64,000 nucleotides of DNA, taken from Lacrimispora amygdalina (GTDB lineage: Bacteria > Bacillota > Clostridia > Lachnospirales > Lachnospiraceae). The notes beneath the pieces were generated by a model. It did not search any database and was not told where the DNA came from. It was given only the letters and a program-made list of their open reading frames with translations. The stretch lies in the NCBI RefSeq assembly GCF_900205965.1, contig NZ_OAOF01000006.1:186001-250000 (forward strand), in the 5' to 3' direction. Shown piece by piece: positions 8,812-18,091 of the stretch (positions within the stretch are counted from its first letter, which is position 1; each line of letters starts with the position of its first letter). The translations under genes were made by a program, and so were the position numbers.

Positions 8812-8921
8812 ATCATCTTCTTTCATCCAGACTTTACTGTCGGCTTCGGAGTTACACCGAATCATGCCTTGCGGCTCGTGGGCTATACCACCGGTAGGGA
8901 ATTACACCCTGCCCTGAAGAT
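8812..8921 (-). promoter_or_regulatory. FMN riboswitch (RFN element)
   Basis: The minus-strand sequence shows the conserved RFN elements in order: the 5' strand of P1 with TCTTCAGGGCAGGGTG, then AATTCCC, ACCGGTGG, AGCCCACGAGC, GCAAGG, GATTCGGTG, AACTCCGAAGCCGACAG, AGTCTGGATG and the closing GAAAGAAGAT. The P1 strands ATCTTC and GAAGAT pair. It lies about 160 bases upstream of ribD with a terminator between, so it should reduce rib expression when FMN is plentiful. Confidence 0.97.
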
Positions 8922-9069
8922 TGTTGTTCAATTGGGGTAATAATACTCCCTTCATAAAGAAATGTCAAGAATAAAGTGAAATTTCTTCTGCTTACTGCCT
9001 TCACTTATTTCTTCAGACAGTTCTGAAATCCCAAAATCTTCACTATGATTATAAAAAAATAAAATATAC

Positions 9070-9099
9070 TTGCATTTCATACTAATTTGGTATAGTATG
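9070..9099 (+). promoter_or_regulatory. Candidate suf promoter with overlapping palindrome
   Basis: TTGCAT at 9070-9075 and TATAGT at 9091-9096 resemble -35 and -10 boxes, though the spacing (15) is short. Overlapping them, CATACTA-N8-TAGTATG at 9078-9099 is an inverted repeat with 7-bp arms. Rrf2/IscR-family regulators bind such sites over suf promoters in other bacteria; the link here is inference. Confidence 0.5.
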
Positions 9100-9172
9100 A
9101 AAGCACAAAGATATGTTAGTAAAAACTAACCATTAAATTCCCATACAGGGAATAAAGGAGGTTGATTGATAT

Positions 9173-9937
9173 ATGAGTCATACATTACTGGAAATTAAGG
9201 ATCTTACTGTTTCTGTGGAGGATAAGATCATTTTAAATGGGATTAATCTCACCATAAAATCAGGGGAGCTTCACGTCCTCATGGGACCAAATGGAACAGG
9301 AAAATCCACACTGGTATCCGCCATTATGGGAGATCCCCGTTATCAGATTGAAAGCGGGCAGATTCTTTTAGATGGGAAAGATATAACGGAAATGAAAGCA
9401 GATGAAAGAGCCAGAGCAGGTGTATTCCTCTCTTTCCAGGCTCCGGAGGAAATCCCCGGAGTTACTCTGGAGGACTTTCTTCGCACAGCGAAAGGTGCTC
9501 TGGAAAAACGTCCTCCAAAGATCCTGCAGTTTAAAAAGGAACTGAAAGAACAGATGAAAGCTTTGGATATGGATCCCAGCTATGGGGAAAGGTACTTAAA
9601 TGTTGGCTTTTCCGGTGGAGAGAAAAAGAAAACGGAAATTCTCCAGCTTCTTATGCTTCAGCCAAAGCTGGCTCTTTTAGACGAGACGGATTCCGGTCTT
9701 GATGTAGATGCGGTCCGTACCGTTACAAAGGGAATCCGTGCTTTTAAAAACCGTAAAAACGGGCTTTTTATCATTACACATAATGCCAGTATTCTGGAAG
9801 GTCTGGATGTGGATGTGGTACATGTACTGGAAGGAGGCAAAATCGCATATACAGGCGGCCGGGAACTGATCTCAAAAATTACGCAGGAAGGATTCGGCGT
9901 TTTGGGAAAGGAGGCTGGCTTCTATGAAAGACTTTAA
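9173..9937 (+). CDS. sufC: Fe-S cluster assembly ATPase SufC
   Basis: Soluble ABC ATPase that works with SufB and SufD as the scaffold complex for Fe-S cluster assembly. 254 residues. Walker A GPNGTGKST at 38-46, the SufC-type signature FSGGEKKK near 144-151, Walker B LALLDETDSGLD and the H-loop IITHN. AAAGGAGG precedes the start. First gene of sufCBDSU, the usual Firmicute order; its 3' end overlaps sufB by 14 bases. Confidence 0.97.
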   Translation: MSHTLLEIKDLTVSVEDKIILNGINLTIKSGELHVLMGPNGTGKSTLVSAIMGDPRYQIESGQILLDGKDITEMKADERARAGVFLSFQAPEEIPGVTLEDFLRTAKGALEKRPPKILQFKKELKEQMKALDMDPSYGERYLNVGFSGGEKKKTEILQLLMLQPKLALLDETDSGLDVDAVRTVTKGIRAFKNRKNGLFIITHNASILEGLDVDVVHVLEGGKIAYTGGRELISKITQEGFGVLGKEAGFYERL

Positions 9938-11342
9938 ACAGGAAAAAACAAGAGTCGACCAGGCTGACCGCACCATTTATGATGTGAAAGACAAGCTGGA
10001 CCCGGCCTTCCTTATGGACTCCGGCATTACTCCTGAGATTGTGAACCAGATATCAAAGGAAAAAAATGAACCGGAATGGATGCGTCTGTTCCGACTTAAA
10101 TCATTGAAATTGTATAATGAGATACCGATTCCCTCCTGGGGACCATCTCTTGACGAGCTGAATATGGATCAGATTGTCACTTATGTCCGACCCAAATCAA
10201 CCATGAAAGCCAAGTGGTCCGATGTCCCAGACGATATCAAGGATACCTTTGAACGTCTTGGAATTCCCAAAGCGGAGCGGAAATCACTGGCAGGTGTAGG
10301 GGCACAGTATGACTCAGAAGTGGTTTACCACAATGTCAGGGCAGAGGTTGCGTCAAAAGGCGTGGTCTACACGGATATAGAGAGCGCTCTTACAGGCCCT
10401 TACAGTGAAATGATACGAAAGCATTTTATGAAATTGGTACCTCCGTCCGACCACAAGTTTGCGGCTCTTCACGGAGCAGTCTGGTCCGGAGGTTCTTTTG
10501 TTTATGTGCCGGCAGGAGTTTCGGTTGAAATTCCCCTTCAGTCTTATTTCCGGCTGAATGCACCAGGCGCGGGCCAGTTTGAACATACGCTCATTATCGT
10601 GGAGGAAGGTGCCTATCTGCATTTCATAGAAGGCTGCTCTGCTCCCAGATACTACGTTGCAAACCTTCACGCCGGCTGTGTGGAACTGTATGTGGGTAAA
10701 AATGCAAGGCTCCGCTATTCCACCATCGAAAACTGGTCAAAGAATATGTACAATTTAAATACAAAGCGTGCCTCCGTGGAGGAAGGAGGAACTGTGGAAT
10801 GGATCTCCGGATCGTTCGGATCCCATATCTCCTATCTTTATCCCATGAGCATTTTAAAAGGGAAAAAGGCGCGTATGGAGTTCACTGGCATCACATTTGC
10901 CGGAGAAGGCCAGAATCTGGATACCGGCGCAAAGGTTCTTCACGCTGCACCGGATACCACCTCTCATATTTCAACGAAATCCATATCCAGGGATGGAGGC
11001 AACTCCACATTTCGAAGCCTGGTAACTGTTACGGAAAAGGCACAGGGAAGCAAATCAGCCGTTTCCTGTGAATCACTGATGCTTGACAGTATTTCCCGTT
11101 CTGACACCATACCGGTGATGGATATCTCCTGCAATCAGGCAGATATCGGTCATGAGGCAAAAATCGGCAGAATCAGTGAATCGGCAATCTTCTACTTAAT
11201 GAGCCGCGGTCTGTCCGAGGATGATGCCAGAGCTTTAATTGTAGGCGGGTTTGCAGAACCTATTGCCAAGGAGCTGCCGTTAGAATATGCGGTGGAAATG
11301 AACAATCTCATACATCTTGAAATGAAGGGAAGCATCGGCTGA
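9924..11342 (+). CDS. sufB: Fe-S cluster assembly scaffold SufB
   Basis: Core scaffold of the SUF system, on which clusters are built with SufC and SufD. 472 residues, typical length. Recognisable blocks are SGGSFVYVPAGVSVEIPLQ, FEHTLIIVEEGA, YSTIENWSKNMYNL, SHISTKSISRDGG and the C-terminal RGLSEDDARALIVGGFAEPIAKELPLEYA. The start overlaps sufC, with GGGAAAGGAGG just upstream. All neighbours are SUF genes, making the call secure. Confidence 0.97.
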   Translation: MKDFKQEKTRVDQADRTIYDVKDKLDPAFLMDSGITPEIVNQISKEKNEPEWMRLFRLKSLKLYNEIPIPSWGPSLDELNMDQIVTYVRPKSTMKAKWSDVPDDIKDTFERLGIPKAERKSLAGVGAQYDSEVVYHNVRAEVASKGVVYTDIESALTGPYSEMIRKHFMKLVPPSDHKFAALHGAVWSGGSFVYVPAGVSVEIPLQSYFRLNAPGAGQFEHTLIIVEEGAYLHFIEGCSAPRYYVANLHAGCVELYVGKNARLRYSTIENWSKNMYNLNTKRASVEEGGTVEWISGSFGSHISYLYPMSILKGKKARMEFTGITFAGEGQNLDTGAKVLHAAPDTTSHISTKSISRDGGNSTFRSLVTVTEKAQGSKSAVSCESLMLDSISRSDTIPVMDISCNQADIGHEAKIGRISESAIFYLMSRGLSEDDARALIVGGFAEPIAKELPLEYAVEMNNLIHLEMKGSIG

Positions 11343-11358
11343 AAGGAGGAACACAAAT

Positions 11359-12444
11359 ATGAATACACAAATCAATCGGCTCCCGGTTCCTACCTGGAAC
11401 CGGACAGGGGTAAACTGGCTGGATAAAAAAGCGCTGCCTCCGGACAGAGAATATTTACCGGGCGACCACCTTCCTTATGACGGTTTTCTTCCTCACGGAA
11501 TCAGTCTGATGGATGATCTTCCGGAAGAAATCGCCTCAATCCCAGGTGGGATGGGTGAATGGATGAATGAGTTTATCAGGAAAGACGCAGACAAAACCTG
11601 CTATTTATTGGTGGATGGCTCCTTAAGTGAGCCTGTTATTATCACCCAGACTCTGGATAGTGCGAAGCCAGTTATCAGAGCTCATTATGCCATAAATGCG
11701 AATCCAGGAAGTAATCTCACGGTAGTTCAGATAAACCGCGGGGATGCAAAAGACGGTATGATTGGAAGCCTGACACAAATTGATGCGCAGGAGAATTCTG
11801 TTATCCGTCTGATTTCGATCCAGCTGTTAGGGCAAAACAGCCATAGCTTTGACACAGTAGGTGCACGCATTGGAAAAGGTGCCAGGGTTGAAATCATTCG
11901 TGCCGTTCTGGGAGGAAAAACAGCAGCGTGTGGTTCTGCGGCCTATCTGGAGGGTCAGGGAGGCGACTACCAGCAGGATACTGCATACTTTGCTGATAAA
12001 GAACAGATTTTTGACTTTAATGACATTGCCCGCCACACCGGCAGAGAAACGGTTAGCGAAATGCATACAGCCGGGGTTCTTGCAGGCACCAGCAGCAAGA
12101 TTTTAAGAGGAACCATTGACTTTCAGGCAGGATCCGCACACTCAGTAGGGCACGAAAATGAAACCGTTCTTCTGTTAAGCCCCAGCGCCAGAAACAGGAC
12201 CGTCCCATTAATCCTTTGCGGTGAAGAGGCTGTGGAAGGACAGCATGCAGCCACTCTGGGCCAGTTTGATGAAAAACAGCTTTATTATCTGTGCTCCAGA
12301 GGGCTCAGCCTGGCGGAGGCAAAGCGTATGCTGGTAGAAGCCCGATTTATGCCTGTTCTTAATAAAATAACTCCGGATGATCTGCGCATGGAGATACTAA
12401 ATGTCATTGAAAGGAGGCTCGATGAACATGAATGTGATTCTTGA
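11359..12444 (+). CDS. sufD: Fe-S cluster assembly protein SufD
   Basis: SufD partner of SufB. 361 residues with a divergent N-terminus and a conserved C-terminal beta-helix: GTSSKILRGTIDFQAGSAHSVGHENE, the CGEEAVEGQHAATLGQFDE block and YYLCSRGLSLAEAKRMLVEARF. GAAAGGAGG precedes the start, 16 bases after sufB. The 3' end overlaps sufS by 23 bases, so the two are coupled. Confidence 0.95.
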   Translation: MNTQINRLPVPTWNRTGVNWLDKKALPPDREYLPGDHLPYDGFLPHGISLMDDLPEEIASIPGGMGEWMNEFIRKDADKTCYLLVDGSLSEPVIITQTLDSAKPVIRAHYAINANPGSNLTVVQINRGDAKDGMIGSLTQIDAQENSVIRLISIQLLGQNSHSFDTVGARIGKGARVEIIRAVLGGKTAACGSAAYLEGQGGDYQQDTAYFADKEQIFDFNDIARHTGRETVSEMHTAGVLAGTSSKILRGTIDFQAGSAHSVGHENETVLLLSPSARNRTVPLILCGEEAVEGQHAATLGQFDEKQLYYLCSRGLSLAEAKRMLVEARFMPVLNKITPDDLRMEILNVIERRLDEHECDS

Positions 12445-13648
12445 TCAGTTTCCCATACTTTCCGTACCGGAAAATGGAAAGAGACTGATATACTTAGACA
12501 ATGCAGCGACTTCCTTCAAGCCTCTGTCTGTTTTAAAGGCAGTTGATGATTACTACCGCATGGATAATGCCAATCCTCACAGAGGTGTTTACACCCTGGG
12601 CGTCCGTTCTACAGATATTCATGAAAACGCCAGGCAGACAGCGGCCCGCTTTATAAATGCAGACCCGGAGGAAATTATTTTCACCCAGAATGCTACAGAA
12701 GCTCTTAATCTGATCGCTTACAGCTACGGTATGGAGTTCTTAAGAAAAGGGGATGAAATTCTTATCTCCGTGGCGGAACACCACAGCAACCTGGTTCCCT
12801 GGCAGAGAGTTGCAAGGCTGACTGGTTCTAAGCTGGTTTATCTGTATCCGGGATCTGACGGGGGGATTACAGAGGAGGAACTGGATCAAAAAATAAACAC
12901 GCGTACAAAGCTGATTGCTATAGCTCACGTATCAAATGTACTGGGAACGGAAGCTCCGGTGAAATCCATTGTGGCACGCGCCCGTCAATGCGGTGCTGCA
13001 GTGGTTTTAGACTGCGCTCAGAGTGTATCCCATATGCCGATTGACGTCAAAGAACTTGGAGTGGATTTTGCAGCATTTTCCGGTCACAAGATGTACGCTC
13101 CCATGGGTATTGGCGTTTTATATGGTAAAAAAGAACTGCTTGAGGAAATGCCCCCTTTTTTAAGTGGAGGTGATATGATTGCAAGCGTTCATGAACAAAC
13201 CGTTTCTTATGCAGAAGTACCACGCCGCTTCGAGGCGGGAACGAGAAATGTAGGCGGTGAAGCAGGTCTAGCGGCGGCCATGGAATATATTACTTCCATA
13301 GGCTGGGATTCAATCCGCAACCATGAGCATGTACTGATGGATCAGATGCTTAGTGGGCTTAATGCTCTGCCCTATGTCACTGTATACGGCAGTACAGACA
13401 GCCGTGACCGGTTTGGGGTTATCTCCTTTAATGTAGAGGGGGTTCATCCCCACGATACTGCAACCATTCTGGATTCAGAAGGAATCGCAGTCCGTGCCGG
13501 TCATCACTGCGCCCAGCCATTAATGGAATATATGGGGATTGGCTCCTGCGTCCGGGCAAGCATCGCCATCTATAATACAGAAGAAGATATTTCGGTATTC
13601 TTAAACAGCTTAAAACAGGTAAGGAGGTGGATGGGGTATGGAGCTTAA
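12422..13648 (+). CDS. sufS: Cysteine desulfurase SufS
   Basis: PLP-dependent group II cysteine desulfurase that takes sulfur from cysteine and passes it to SufU for cluster assembly. About 408 residues. Features: YLDNAATSFKP near the N-terminus, EHHSNLVPWQ, the PLP-binding lysine in FSGHKMYAPMGIGVLYG, and the persulfide cysteine in VRAGHHCAQPLM. I chose the ATG at 12422 because AAAGGAGG is correctly spaced ahead of it; an upstream in-frame ATG at 12401 would place the start before that site. Overlaps sufU by 11 bases. Confidence 0.96.
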   Translation: MNMNVILDQFPILSVPENGKRLIYLDNAATSFKPLSVLKAVDDYYRMDNANPHRGVYTLGVRSTDIHENARQTAARFINADPEEIIFTQNATEALNLIAYSYGMEFLRKGDEILISVAEHHSNLVPWQRVARLTGSKLVYLYPGSDGGITEEELDQKINTRTKLIAIAHVSNVLGTEAPVKSIVARARQCGAAVVLDCAQSVSHMPIDVKELGVDFAAFSGHKMYAPMGIGVLYGKKELLEEMPPFLSGGDMIASVHEQTVSYAEVPRRFEAGTRNVGGEAGLAAAMEYITSIGWDSIRNHEHVLMDQMLSGLNALPYVTVYGSTDSRDRFGVISFNVEGVHPHDTATILDSEGIAVRAGHHCAQPLMEYMGIGSCVRASIAIYNTEEDISVFLNSLKQVRRWMGYGA

Positions 13649-14081
13649 CGCTTTATATAATCAGATTATTGTGGAAAACAGCCGTTCCGGTCAAAACCGT
13701 CACAAGGTAGCAGAGGCGACAGCCAGCCTGGAAGGAGTCAATCCCAGCTGCGGCGATGACATAATTCTGGAACTTCGGGTGAAGGATGGAATCATTGAAG
13801 ACGCCGGATTTACCGGAGAAGGCTGTGCCATTTCCCAGGCTTCCGCTTCTCTCATGATTGATCTCATTCTTGGAAAGCCGGTAGAGGAGGCTCAGAAGCT
13901 GCTTCAGACCTTTCTTGGAATGATAAAAGGAGAAATATCAGATGAGGAGCAGTTGGAATTCCTGGAGGATGCAATTGCTCTCAAGGGAATCTCCCATATG
14001 CCGGGCAGAGTGAAATGTGCTGTCCTTCCATGGCATACATTAATGGGAATCCTTGATGAAAAAGAAACAGAGAATAAATAA
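13638..14081 (+). CDS. sufU: Sulfur-acceptor / zinc-dependent transfer protein SufU
   Basis: 147-residue U-type protein that accepts sulfur from SufS. The zinc/sulfur ligands are all present: Cys38 and Asp40 in NPSCGDD, Cys63 in GEGCAISQAS and Cys127 in RVKCAVLPW, matching the Cys-Asp-Cys-Cys set of Bacillus SufU. Last gene of the operon, followed by a hairpin terminator. AGGAGG lies before the start inside sufS. Confidence 0.95.
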   Translation: MELNALYNQIIVENSRSGQNRHKVAEATASLEGVNPSCGDDIILELRVKDGIIEDAGFTGEGCAISQASASLMIDLILGKPVEEAQKLLQTFLGMIKGEISDEEQLEFLEDAIALKGISHMPGRVKCAVLPWHTLMGILDEKETENK

Positions 14082-14094
14082 TAACAGCAAAAAA

Positions 14095-14141
14095 CGTCCG
14101 GATCTGGTTTTGGAAGTGTATCCTGAAACCGATTCCGGACG
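14095..14141 (+). terminator. Terminator of the suf operon
   Basis: CGTCCGGATCTGGTTTT pairs with GAAACCGATTCCGGACG (near-perfect stem, small internal mismatch) and is followed by TTTGATTTTTATTT on the plus strand, 13 bases after sufU. Confidence 0.85.
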
Positions 14142-14194
14142 CTTTGATTTTTATTTAACATTTACTTATACTAACAATTACTTATTTTTAACAA

Positions 14195-15421
14195 TTACTT
14201 TTCAGCAAACTTTTCAACAATTTTAAGAAGCAGCTTTACAACCTTTTCCATGGACTGTACCGGGATAAATTCGAATTTTCCATGATAATTATATCCCCCG
14301 GTACAAAGGTTGGGACAGGGAAGTCCCTCGTAGGATAAGCGTGCTCCGTCTGTACCGCCTCTGATCGGAGTTACTAACGGCTCAATTCCCAGATCTTCCA
14401 TCGCTGTTTTTGCAATATCAATCAGATACATATGGGGTTCAATCTTTTCCTTCATGTTAAAATAGCTGTCTTTTAAGATAAGTTCTACTGTCCCGCTTTG
14501 ATATCTTTGGTTTAAATAATCTGCCACACGGGTCATAAATACTTTTTTATCTTCAAATTTCTTCTTGCTGTGATCACGGATAATATAATCCAGTCTGGCT
14601 TCCTCCACACTTCCGCTCATGGAATCCAGATGGAAGAATCCTTCATATCCTTCCGTATACATTGGATTTTCTGCTGACGGTAACATGTTATGAAATTCCA
14701 TTCCCATTAAAAGTGCATTTCTCATCCTTCCTTTGGAAGAACCGGGATGAATGCTGGAGCCATGGATTAAAACTCTGGCAGAAGCTGCATTGAAATTTTC
14801 ATACTCCAGCTCTCCTAACCCACCGCCATCCACGGTATAAGCAACATCAGCGGCAAATCCTTTCACATCAAAGAAATCTGCTCCTCTTCCCACTTCTTCA
14901 TCCGGTGTGAATCCGATTCGGATGGTTCCATGAGGAATCTCCGGATGGGCAAGTAAGTACTCTGCCATAGTCATGATTTCAGCCACGCCGGCCTTGTCAT
15001 CAGCTCCTAAAAGGGTTGTTCCATCTGTAGTTATAATATCCTGTCCAATATATTTTAATAAATCCGGAAAATCTTCCGGGCTCATGGTAAGTCCTGTATC
15101 CGCATTCATCAGAATATCTTTACCGTCGTAATTCTTTACGATCTGTGGTTTTACATCAGCGCCAGAGTAGGCTGGAGAGGTATCCATGTGAGCGATAAAT
15201 CCCAGTACAGGAACCGCTTTCTCCATGGTAGCCGGAATGGTAGCATACACATAGCTGTGCTCGTCAATTCTTACATCTGCAGCCTTCATAGCCTGTAGCT
15301 CTTTCACCAGTTCTTCCGCAAGGATCCGCTGTTTTGAAGTACTTGGAACAGCGTCAACCTCATCCTTTGACTGGGTATCATAGGATACATATTTTAAAAA
15401 ATGATTGATCACTTCTGACAT
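14195..15421 (-). CDS. pepT: Peptidase T (tripeptide aminopeptidase)
   Basis: Zinc M20 aminopeptidase that removes N-terminal residues from tripeptides in the cytoplasm. Starting at 15421 it is 408 residues, the family size. Metal-site motifs are [28 protein letters not shown] and [33 protein letters not shown] and [25 protein letters not shown] are typical of PepT. I reject the longer frame to 15529 because the family begins near [18 protein letters not shown] and GAGG lies before that ATG. It stands alone with its own promoter. Confidence 0.96.
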   Translation of the reverse strand: MSEVINHFLKYVSYDTQSKDEVDAVPSTSKQRILAEELVKELQAMKAADVRIDEHSYVYATIPATMEKAVPVLGFIAHMDTSPAYSGADVKPQIVKNYDGKDILMNADTGLTMSPEDFPDLLKYIGQDIITTDGTTLLGADDKAGVAEIMTMAEYLLAHPEIPHGTIRIGFTPDEEVGRGADFFDVKGFAADVAYTVDGGGLGELEYENFNAASARVLIHGSSIHPGSSKGRMRNALLMGMEFHNMLPSAENPMYTEGYEGFFHLDSMSGSVEEARLDYIIRDHSKKKFEDKKVFMTRVADYLNQRYQSGTVELILKDSYFNMKEKIEPHMYLIDIAKTAMEDLGIEPLVTPIRGGTDGARLSYEGLPCPNLCTGGYNYHGKFEFIPVQSMEKVVKLLLKIVEKFAEK

Positions 15422-15567
15422 TGTTAATCGCCTCTTTTTCAATATATTTCTGGTAACGGCATGTAGGAATTCAGCCGGGTCCAGTTCTCCTGAAGGTTCT
15501 GTATATTCAGGTAGTATTCTCCGGATCATCCGGAAAAATTACCAGAAAGGACCAATTGGATTTCCTT

Positions 15568-15596
15568 ATTATACCATAATGCGCTTTTAATGTCTA
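15568..15596 (-). promoter_or_regulatory. Sigma-A-type promoter of pepT
   Basis: Minus strand: TAGACA (15591-15596), 17-base spacer, TATAAT (15568-15573). Only one mismatch to the consensus -35 and none to the -10, about 150 bases before the pepT start. Confidence 0.75.
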
Positions 15597-15639
15597 TTAA
15601 GCTTGAAAAACCATATCTGAATATTATTCTCTCGGGTTT

Positions 15640-16242
15640 CTATTCTGTTTCATCGCCGTATACCGCAATCAATTCAGAATTATCTAAATAATCACCCAGC
15701 ATAAATTTCACATTAGACTCCCTTAAGATAAACACATCATCCTCTTTTAAAATATTATTTATAATAGTGATAATCCACGCATTTGCTAAACTGTGAAACT
15801 TTTGCTGCAGCTGTATTAGCATATCATTTATTTCATGCCTTATAACGCGGGTCTGTTTATTCAATTTTTCAATAATCTGATTTTCAATGTTATAATAGCA
15901 ATCAAATATATATTTAAAATCCCATAATTCTGTACACTCAATTTCTGAAATGCAGTCTCTTTTATCGTAGAAATCGATTTTATAGCATGGGGAATGATCT
16001 AAAAAGCTTGTATGCAAAAACGATAAATATATCCAGTTCAGAGTCCCTACCTCGCCAAAATCCTGTAATTTTATGTATTGGCTGTAAATATTCTTAAGTA
16101 CAATTTTCAGACCTTCAGTAATCTCAGCAATATAAGTATCAATTTCTTTTTCTATCTTCTGTGAATACCAAAGATAACGATCATCTGCAATAGTCTGCAG
16201 CTCATTTATAACTTTATTTTTTAAATTTACTTCATTAATCAA
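15640..16242 (-). CDS. Uncharacterised 200-residue protein
   Basis: I do not recognise a family. The protein is helix-rich, rich in Ile, Asn, Lys and Glu, with no signal peptide and no convincing membrane segment. A central part (LNWIYLSFLHTSFLDHSPCYKIDFYDK) suggests a folded domain, and an EIEKEID/IEKLNKQTRVIRHEIND region could form coiled coil. The start appears to be TTG, with AGGAGG 11 bases upstream. It is the last gene of the AT-rich spike-protein island, in the same direction as the rest. A chaperone or immunity role is possible by location only. Confidence 0.6.
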   Translation of the reverse strand: MINEVNLKNKVINELQTIADDRYLWYSQKIEKEIDTYIAEITEGLKIVLKNIYSQYIKLQDFGEVGTLNWIYLSFLHTSFLDHSPCYKIDFYDKRDCISEIECTELWDFKYIFDCYYNIENQIIEKLNKQTRVIRHEINDMLIQLQQKFHSLANAWIITIINNILKEDDVFILRESNVKFMLGDYLDNSELIAVYGDETE

Positions 16243-16273
16243 TGATCAAGCTTCCTCCTTTTAATAAACCCGT

Positions 16274-16828
16274 CTAGAAATGAGCCATTACTGAAGCCAT
16301 TGAAATTCCAATTGCTCCTACGACAACGTTTCCAAAATCTAATAAAAAGAAAAAAACAATTGCACACCATATAGATGCCCCTTTACACTCTACAGAATTC
16401 GCTAACTTTTGAATGATACTTCGTTTTTTCCCATCTTCCCAATGAGAAGCATCTATTCTTTTTTTTATCTTCCACCAATAGATGGAATCAGCCAGCTTTC
16501 CTAATATCAGAAATTTTACAATCCAAAGTAAAAATAACAACACCCCCACAGAATCTTTCGTATAAATTATATTTGCTAAAACTAACATATAAATAATAAA
16601 CGAAGCAAATAATGTTATTACAGAAGAAATGAACCATAATAAGAATCCTTCTATCCACATCATTCGATAAGCAAACCATAATGGGCCAAAAAATGCAGCG
16701 GCTCCATTGAATTTTTTCTTTCTATCAATTTGTCTGAATCTATTTAAGTACTCTTCTTGATTTTTTTCCAGATATTCTCTTATCTCTGATATTGAATATC
16801 CGCCTATCTGGCTTTCATCATAGTCCAT
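16274..16828 (-). CDS. DUF2628-like small membrane protein
   Basis: About 184 residues. The N-terminal part (EYLEKNQEEYLNRFRQIDRKKKFN) is cytoplasmic. It is followed by AAAFFGPLWFAYRMMWIEGF, typical of DUF2628-type proteins, then three or more hydrophobic helices (around residues 65-85, 95-115 and 155-180). I place the start at 16828, because GAGGAG lies 8 bases upstream, inside the end of the TPR gene; the two genes overlap by 11 bases. Function unknown. Confidence 0.65.
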   Translation of the reverse strand: MDYDESQIGGYSISEIREYLEKNQEEYLNRFRQIDRKKKFNGAAAFFGPLWFAYRMMWIEGFLLWFISSVITLFASFIIYMLVLANIIYTKDSVGVLLFLLWIVKFLILGKLADSIYWWKIKKRIDASHWEDGKKRSIIQKLANSVECKGASIWCAIVFFFLLDFGNVVVGAIGISMASVMAHF

Positions 16829-17879
16829 TTTCGTCACTCCTCACTTCTCCCCATTTTTCTTTTAAATCTGCCTCTGCCTGTTTAAGCTGTTCCTGTGACC
16901 AAGTTTCATAATCCAAATCTGTTTGTACAAGATTTTTGTACGCATATATTAGTATGTCTTTATACCTGCCAAATGGATCATTAAATCCTTCGTGCTGCCA
17001 AAGATAGTATGCTCTGGCATAACACTTAACCTCTTGCTCAGGTTGTTTTAAGTTTTCATATGCCCATGCTAACTCAATATAGGTTGAATATGCCAACTCT
17101 GGGTACGATGAACAATGAGCTATAGCTTTCTCATAATCCTCAATTGCTTTATATTGATCCTGTCTTATAAAGGAGTAGAGAGCACCTCTTCTGCCATAAG
17201 CAAATAGTAAATCGTAATGATCTCTTGCCTGCCAGTTCTCCAAAATTTCTATGCATTTATTATAACAATTCAATGCTTTATCAAAATCTTCTGAATTATT
17301 ATAATAATAATTTCCCAATTCAAGATAGAGATTTGCCTCTACAGATTTATACTGATGAGTATTCTGATTTAATTGTAATGCTTTTTTCATATAATGGATA
17401 CCTACGTCATTACCAACATAGTTAAAATTGGCAAGTGCAATCATATAATAAGTGTAGGCCCCGATTGCCTGATTTGATCCTAATAATTTTCTTTCTCGTT
17501 TTATTAGTTTTTTTGCGGTTTTAATCACCTGCTTATAACTTAATTCACTATTCAGGTATTTCTTTTTTAACATATTGGTATCCAGAATCAGGCGTTTTAC
17601 TGGATCTGAGATATCTATTTCATAAGCTTCTTCTGCATAGCGATCAACTTCATCTCTTTTATCTTGATATAGGCAGCACTCTGATAAATTTGTTAATGCA
17701 CAGGCTTTTTCTTCTTCCGTAACCGACAGATCTAGAGCTGTTTTTAAGTGGCGTTCTGCATCATCAATTTTTCTGAGCCGCAAATAAGCAACACCTAACG
17801 CATTTTCTGTTTTTGCGTCGCGCTCTATTTCCTGCAATTGTTCTATTACAGAATTCAGTACATCTCCATTTTCTTTCAA
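16818..17879 (-). CDS. TPR-repeat protein (possibly the downstream part of a split lipoprotein)
   Basis: 353 residues made almost entirely of tetratricopeptide-like helical hairpins, e.g. ALGVAYLRLRKIDDAERHLKTAL, LYLELGNYYYNNSEDFDKALNCYNKCIEI, GRRGALYSFIRQDQYKAIEDYEKAI and YIELAWAYENLKQPEQEVKCYARAY. TPRs are protein-interaction scaffolds. The only start available is a TTG at 17879 with a poor ribosome binding site. The frame continues upstream without a shift into a lipoprotein signal peptide, broken only by one TAG at 17907-17909. The intact ancestral gene was therefore probably a membrane-anchored TPR lipoprotein of about 412 residues. Whether the downstream part is still made is uncertain. 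Confidence 0.7.
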   Translation of the reverse strand: MKENGDVLNSVIEQLQEIERDAKTENALGVAYLRLRKIDDAERHLKTALDLSVTEEEKACALTNLSECCLYQDKRDEVDRYAEEAYEIDISDPVKRLILDTNMLKKKYLNSELSYKQVIKTAKKLIKRERKLLGSNQAIGAYTYYMIALANFNYVGNDVGIHYMKKALQLNQNTHQYKSVEANLYLELGNYYYNNSEDFDKALNCYNKCIEILENWQARDHYDLLFAYGRRGALYSFIRQDQYKAIEDYEKAIAHCSSYPELAYSTYIELAWAYENLKQPEQEVKCYARAYYLWQHEGFNDPFGRYKDILIYAYKNLVQTDLDYETWSQEQLKQAEADLKEKWGEVRSDENGL

Positions 17880-17906
17880 CTGTATGACAAGGCTCTTGTA
17901 GTTTTC

Positions 17907-18059
17907 CTATTCCGCCTCCTCACAAAGCATTAAAATCCAGTTATTATCCACGATATACCAGGTATCATCTGCTAGCGTTAGCGTTCTTTTATGACAGCCT
18001 GTAAGTAGGATACTGATAATGAGAATAAAAACTAAATATTTAAAACATTTTCTCATCAT
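17907..18059 (-). pseudogene. Lipoprotein signal peptide fragment, in frame with the downstream TPR gene
   Basis: Short frame of 50 codons: a basic start (MMRKCFKY), hydrophobic core LVFILIISILL, and a lipobox LTGC with Cys at residue 22, followed by TLADDTWYIVDNNWILML. It ends in TAG at 17907-17909. After the TAG the same frame stays open for another 9 codons and then runs on as the TPR protein. This is best explained as the 5' part of one gene with a nonsense mutation (or readthrough). GGAGAT precedes the start. Could alternatively be a real 50-residue lipoprotein. Confidence 0.7.
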
Positions 18060-18091
18060 ATCTCCTATGCATTCTTCAAATAAATATTTTA

